Shown here one piece after another: positions 60,572 to 64,000 of a stretch of 64,000 nucleotides of DNA (its first letter is position 1; every line of letters begins with the position of its first letter). A model generated the notes under the pieces. It had not been told where the DNA came from, made no database searches, and was given only the letters and a program-made list of their open reading frames with translations. The DNA lies in assembly GCA_030427245.1 (NCBI GenBank), contig JAUHXA010000015.1:43535-107534 (forward strand). The letters are read 5' to 3'. This DNA is from Bacteroidia bacterium (GTDB lineage Bacteria > Bacteroidota > Bacteroidia > Chitinophagales > UBA2359). The position numbers and the translations under genes are program-made.

Positions 60572-63500
60572 TTACTCTGACTTATTGGAAAGCAGTTGAG
60601 GTGGATTGATTAGATACAGCGTTCCACAAATCATCAAGAGCAAAGCCAAGTTGAGTAATCCCCATTGGGAGAGGGTAGGAACATCTTCGAGAGGTACTGC
60701 CGATTCAAAAGCCCCCATATCTACCGTAGCAGTGGTGTTTTCATCAAAATCAATGAGGCGTGGATTGCCTGCCAAATCGAAGGGTACATCTTCTATGGTT
60801 TGAGTACCTGCACCACTGCCGTCTAAATCTGCTAGATTGTACCCTACTTCAATGGCGGGAGAGGTATCTGATAAGCGCAGGTCATTATTGGCAGGGTCAA
60901 TAAATAGGGGGTCTTGGTCGAGATTACCTATTCCTGCATAGCCTCCTTGAATAATGGAATAGGTGACTGTGGGTGCGGAAGTACCTTCATTATAAATTTC
61001 TGTGCCATTGTCCCATAGGATGCAGTTGGTTAGGGTAACATTGGCTTCTCCTCCAACTGCTATACCCCCACCATTTTCTTCTGCCGAATTGTTAGAAAAA
61101 CTACAATTGGTAACGGTTGAGGTACCAAAAAAAGTACCGCACATGCCTCCTCCTTCATTTTCTGCCGAGTTGTTAGAAAAACTACAATTAACAATAGAGG
61201 GCCAGCTATTATCATTGTTCATACCACCGCCATCCTCTGCTAAATTGTTAGAAAATCTGCAATTGATAAAAGTAGCAGAAGCATTGGAGTAATTAGATGC
61301 TCCTCCTCCACTCCCTTCTGCTGCATTGTTAGAAAAGTGGCAATTGGTGATAATAGGACTGCTTGTAGAGAAATTAAGTATTCCTCCCCCCGTAGTGAGT
61401 ACCGAATTGTTAGAAAAACTACAATCAGTTATAGTAGGATTACCGTCATCATTGTACATTCCCCCTCCTGAATCTTTAGGCGAGATTCCAGAGGCATCTA
61501 TATTGGCATTTCCTCCTTGAATAATACAACCACCTATTACAAAATCAGAACTCACTTCGATGCTGTGAATAACAGTATAGGCATTTTCCCCATTATTTTG
61601 AGCAGGGAAAGCAGGGTTAGTTTTATCGGTGATAGATACATCGTTGTTATCCAAATCACCGCTTAGAATCGTGGGGTGGTTTTCCCAATCTCTGTCTGTC
61701 ATATTTGGATTACCTGTATCGGGGAAACCTCCATAGATTTTTACATCCTTATCAAAGTAGAAGGTTTTCTCTCGGTTGTCTGCTGGGAAGGCATTGCTGT
61801 CTTTGTCTTTAGAAGGAATGTACTTGCCTTCTGCTACCCATATTTCATTACCTACACAAACTACATCTATTGCTGCTTGTAGATTGTCAAAGGCTTTTGC
61901 CCAACTTGTACCGTCACAGTCTGCGGTGCAGGGGGTATTTTGATTGACGTGATAAACAGCAACTATACTTTCATAAGCCCCCATATCCACTGTGTTTTCT
62001 ATAATTCTATTATTGCCTTCTAAGTCGGTAGCAATCTCGGAGATGGTTTGTATGCCACTGCCATTTCCGTCCAAATCTGCACTATTATTACCTGCATTGA
62101 GGACAGGAGAACAAGGGGAAATTCGTAGGTTTTCATTAGCGGGGTCAACGAACAAAGGGTCTTGATTGTAAATCATTCCTACTCCACAAGTTGCTCCTGT
62201 GGGACAGCTTGCATCCTGCAAAAGTGTATAACTAATTTGCGGATTGGCGTTTCCTTCATTAAATAGGCTATTGCCTGCGGATATAGCAGCATTTTGCCAA
62301 AAAATGCAATTGGTGAAGGTAGGAGAACTCTCATCACCATTACCATTATTCAATACCCCACCGCCATTAGCATCTGCTTGATTGTTCTGAAAAGTACAAT
62401 TGGTGAAGGTAGGAGAACTATTACCACCATTATTATATACTGCACCACCATCGTTATTGGCTTCATTGTTCTGAAAAATACAATTAGTGAAGGTAGCAAA
62501 ACTCACGCCTGATAAGCCATTATTATACACTGCACCGCCATCATCGGCTTTATTTCCTAAGAAAGTACAATTAGTGAAGGCAGAGGAACTCTCAGATTGA
62601 TTACCATAATTGCCAAAATTATACACTGCACCGCCACTATTTCCTGCTTGATTGTTCTGAAAGATACAATCGGTGAAGATAGGAGAACTCTCACTTTTTG
62701 TACCCCGTGCAGCCACATTAAATACTGCACCTCCACTACTTTTTGCTTGATTATTCTGGAAAGTACACTTGGTGAATATGGGAGAACTTTTACCACCATT
62801 GGAAGCATAATTCTGCACCGCACCGCCAGAACTGACGTTATTATACGCTCGATTATTCTGAAAAATGCACTTAGTGAACGTAGGAGAACTATTACCACCT
62901 TCCCCTGCACTATTATATACTGCACCAGCAAAACTAAAGTTATTATCATAAGCTTGATTCTTCTGAAAAATACAATTTATGAAGTTAGGAGAGCTTTCCC
63001 CCTTATTAGAACCATTATTATATACCGCCCCACCCCACATATTTACTCGATTATTCTGAAAAATACAGGCTTGAATAGTGGGATTGGAGCTATTTCCTGT
63101 TCCACTACCATCATTGTATAGTCCACCACCGCCTGAGCAGAATGTACTAAAATTATTATTAGGACAAGAACTTCCATTCCCTGCTTCTATGAAAAAGCCC
63201 GATAATGTAAAATTGGAACTGACATTTTTGAGGTGAACGACTGTATTCACATTATCACTATTATTGGCAAAATCTGCTCCGTCGTTGTTGTTGAGGTCAC
63301 CACTTAGAAAGGTTTTGTAGGTGTTTACGTCACGGTCTGCCATCGTTGGATTGCTTGTATTGGGGAATCCTCCATAGAGCTTCACATCAAAATCAAAATA
63401 GAAAGTATAATGTTCTGAGTCTGCCGTAGAACCATTAAGTGCCTGTGTAGGAAGATATTTACCCTCTGCTACCCATATTTCATCATTAGCAGCCGCTGCA

Positions 63501-63682
63501 TCTATTGCTGCTTGTAGGTTGTCGAAGGCTTTTGCCCAGCTTATACCGTCACAGCCTGTGGTACAGGGAGTGTTCTGATTGACGTAATAGTCGGCTTGAG
63601 CAAAGACTTCATTGAAGTGTAGGCCATTGAATAGCATCCATAAAAGGTAAATAACAGGGGTGATTTGTTTGATTTTTTGCAT
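60572..63682 (-). CDS. Giant right-handed beta-helix protein with IPTLxxWG-CTERM-like sorting signal
   Basis: The 1036-residue protein has a signal peptide (about 1-28, ending VFAQ). Two homologous halves follow, each opening with YxVNQNTPCTxxCDGxSWAKAFDNLQAAID and EIWVAEGKYxP (about 32 and 578). Each half contains many FTNCxFQNNxAxxxGGAVYN or SFSNNSAExxGGG repeats that form pectin-lyase-type coils, and each ends in a choice-of-anchor-Q-like IDPANxxLRxSxxSP...DLDGxGxGTQT motif. The C-terminus (VPTLSQWGLLNLALLLMICGTLYLI) matches the IPTLxxWG-CTERM signal: a short motif plus membrane helix, although the expected basic tail is weak. It lacks a T9SS domain and is probably processed by an exosortase H-type enzyme. 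Confidence 0.9.
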   Translation of the reverse strand: MQKIKQITPVIYLLWMLFNGLHFNEVFAQADYYVNQNTPCTTGCDGISWAKAFDNLQAAIDAAAANDEIWVAEGKYLPTQALNGSTADSEHYTFYFDFDVKLYGGFPNTSNPTMADRDVNTYKTFLSGDLNNNDGADFANNSDNVNTVVHLKNVSSNFTLSGFFIEAGNGSSCPNNNFSTFCSGGGGLYNDGSGTGNSSNPTIQACIFQNNRVNMWGGAVYNNGSNKGESSPNFINCIFQKNQAYDNNFSFAGAVYNSAGEGGNSSPTFTKCIFQNNRAYNNVSSGGAVQNYASNGGKSSPIFTKCTFQNNQAKSSGGAVFNVAARGTKSESSPIFTDCIFQNNQAGNSGGAVYNFGNYGNQSESSSAFTNCTFLGNKADDGGAVYNNGLSGVSFATFTNCIFQNNEANNDGGAVYNNGGNSSPTFTNCTFQNNQADANGGGVLNNGNGDESSPTFTNCIFWQNAAISAGNSLFNEGNANPQISYTLLQDASCPTGATCGVGMIYNQDPLFVDPANENLRISPCSPVLNAGNNSADLDGNGSGIQTISEIATDLEGNNRIIENTVDMGAYESIVAVYHVNQNTPCTADCDGTSWAKAFDNLQAAIDVVCVGNEIWVAEGKYIPSKDKDSNAFPADNREKTFYFDKDVKIYGGFPDTGNPNMTDRDWENHPTILSGDLDNNDVSITDKTNPAFPAQNNGENAYTVIHSIEVSSDFVIGGCIIQGGNANIDASGISPKDSGGGMYNDDGNPTITDCSFSNNSVLTTGGGILNFSTSSPIITNCHFSNNAAEGSGGGASNYSNASATFINCRFSNNLAEDGGGMNNDNSWPSIVNCSFSNNSAENEGGGMCGTFFGTSTVTNCSFSNNSAEENGGGIAVGGEANVTLTNCILWDNGTEIYNEGTSAPTVTYSIIQGGYAGIGNLDQDPLFIDPANNDLRLSDTSPAIEVGYNLADLDGSGAGTQTIEDVPFDLAGNPRLIDFDENTTATVDMGAFESAVPLEDVPTLSQWGLLNLALLLMICGTLYLINPPQLLSNKSE

Positions 63683-63693
63683 GACACATATTT

Positions 63694-63879
63694 TTATTGG
63701 GTTTGACCGAAGTGATAATAATGGAGCGGATAATTGGGGGCGATGTATTCCACACTGAAATTTTCATCTCTCAGGTGGTTCAATATGAGTTGGTTCAGCT
63801 TTTGAAGAAACAATTTGTTTGAGTAATACATAGCAGATATTCCATTCAGTATTGGTTTATGAATTTGCCGTGATGACAT
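63694..63879 (-). CDS. Small ORF resembling the start of an AraC-type HTH (possible remnant)
   Basis: The 61-residue ORF starts right at the promoter block (copy B) and ends 11 bp before the beta-helix gene. Residues about 22-45 (NKLFLQKLNQLILNHLRDENFSVEYIA) match the first helix region of AraC-type HTH domains of Bacteroidota regulators; the remainder (PNYPLHYYHFGQTQ) does not continue the fold. I infer a truncated regulator fragment that may still be translated as a leader peptide. The start could also be the internal Met17. Confidence 0.45.
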   Translation of the reverse strand: MSSRQIHKPILNGISAMYYSNKLFLQKLNQLILNHLRDENFSVEYIAPNYPLHYYHFGQTQ

Positions 63880-63928
63880 TTACAAATTTAGGGGAGACTG
63901 AAAGGAAAGACTGGTTCAAATGTTGCAG
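63874..63928 (-). promoter_or_regulatory. Conserved promoter block, copy B
   Basis: This second copy of the block has the -10 element TAAATTTG at 63890-63883 and CTGCAACAT..GAAC upstream at exactly the same distance as in copy A. It lies about 200 bp before the beta-helix gene and directly before the small AraC-like ORF. From 63929 to the window end only a purine-rich run (GAGAGCAGAGAGGTGAGAAG) is seen. Confidence 0.75.
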
Positions 63929-64000
63929 ATTTCAGTAATTATGTTGCGTGTATAGACTTTTGACGAGAGAGCAGAGAGGTGAGAAGTCGGAGACTGATTG

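Noticed and set aside
62597..63121. A 174-residue open frame on the plus strand
   Set aside because: It is antisense to the beta-helix repeats; its repeated low-complexity sequence mirrors them.
1..64000. tRNA or rRNA genes
   Set aside because: Reading the intergenic regions, I found no cloverleaf-like segments with TTCGANNC and CCA-type ends and no rRNA-like sequence; a tRNAscan-SE run would settle this.

Overview
This 64 kb window comes from a member of the Bacteroidota. It carries type IX secretion (T9SS) C-terminal sorting domains, TonB-dependent receptors with a carboxypeptidase-like N-terminal domain, a DUF4249 lipoprotein, the gliding-type ABC genes gldA-gldF-gldG, and promoters of the Bacteroidota form TAnnTTTG without Shine-Dalgarno sites. 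The chromosome is moderately AT-rich. The many large adhesin-like secreted proteins and an IPTLxxWG-CTERM protein suggest a Saprospiria-like or related environmental lineage; that placement is inference. No rRNA, tRNA, CRISPR array, integrase or transposase gene was seen.

Region by region. 1-6.1 kb (minus strand): a small exported protein, a TonB receptor/DUF4249 lipoprotein pair, a 70-bp tandem repeat and an isoaspartyl peptidase lipoprotein. 6.2-17.7 kb (plus): four large T9SS cargo proteins (two choice-of-anchor L, one VCBS/FG-GAP, one PKD) with nearly identical C-termini. The array is interrupted at 8.5-10.2 kb by an accessory module encoding a KilA-N / GIY-YIG-like / HTH fusion protein with a divergent small ORF. 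17.8-20.6 kb: a lipid-linked sugar flippase and a family 2 glycosyltransferase. 20.6-24 kb: mfd. 24.3-26.3 kb: an accessory strip with a lipoprotein, a small-protein/HNH-nuclease pair and a decayed T9SS gene. 26.4-36.3 kb: another T9SS protein, pcm, a large TPR-CHAT protein, an MbnP-like lipoprotein, a lone ThiF/E1-like protein and a second TonB receptor. 36.8-43.9 kb: housekeeping and envelope genes (DegP/HtrA, proA, tsaD, Prc protease, scpB). 44-48.3 kb: the gldA-gldF-gldG-DUF4340 operon with a 29-bp tandem repeat inside it. 48.5-55 kb: an HTTM protein, a GT-C/TPR membrane protein, a 2-hydroxyacid dehydrogenase, two cysteine-free ArsR-type regulators and tsaB. 54.9-59.4 kb: a lipoprotein, a DUF4292 lipoprotein, an EnvC-like protein, tatA and gatA. 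59.4-64 kb: an exported protein of unknown function and a giant beta-helix IPTL-CTERM protein, both preceded by the same promoter block.

Together the genes describe a surface-active heterotroph: outer-membrane uptake, periplasmic quality control (HtrA, Prc, isoaspartate repair) and a large repertoire of secreted beta-sandwich or beta-helix surface proteins. The least ordinary pieces are the KilA-N fusion module with its internal 28-bp perfect palindrome, the small-protein/HNH pair, the TPR-CHAT protein, the twin promoters at 60.4 and 63.9 kb, and several families of dispersed palindromes and minisatellites, one of which appears to have entered a coding sequence in frame.
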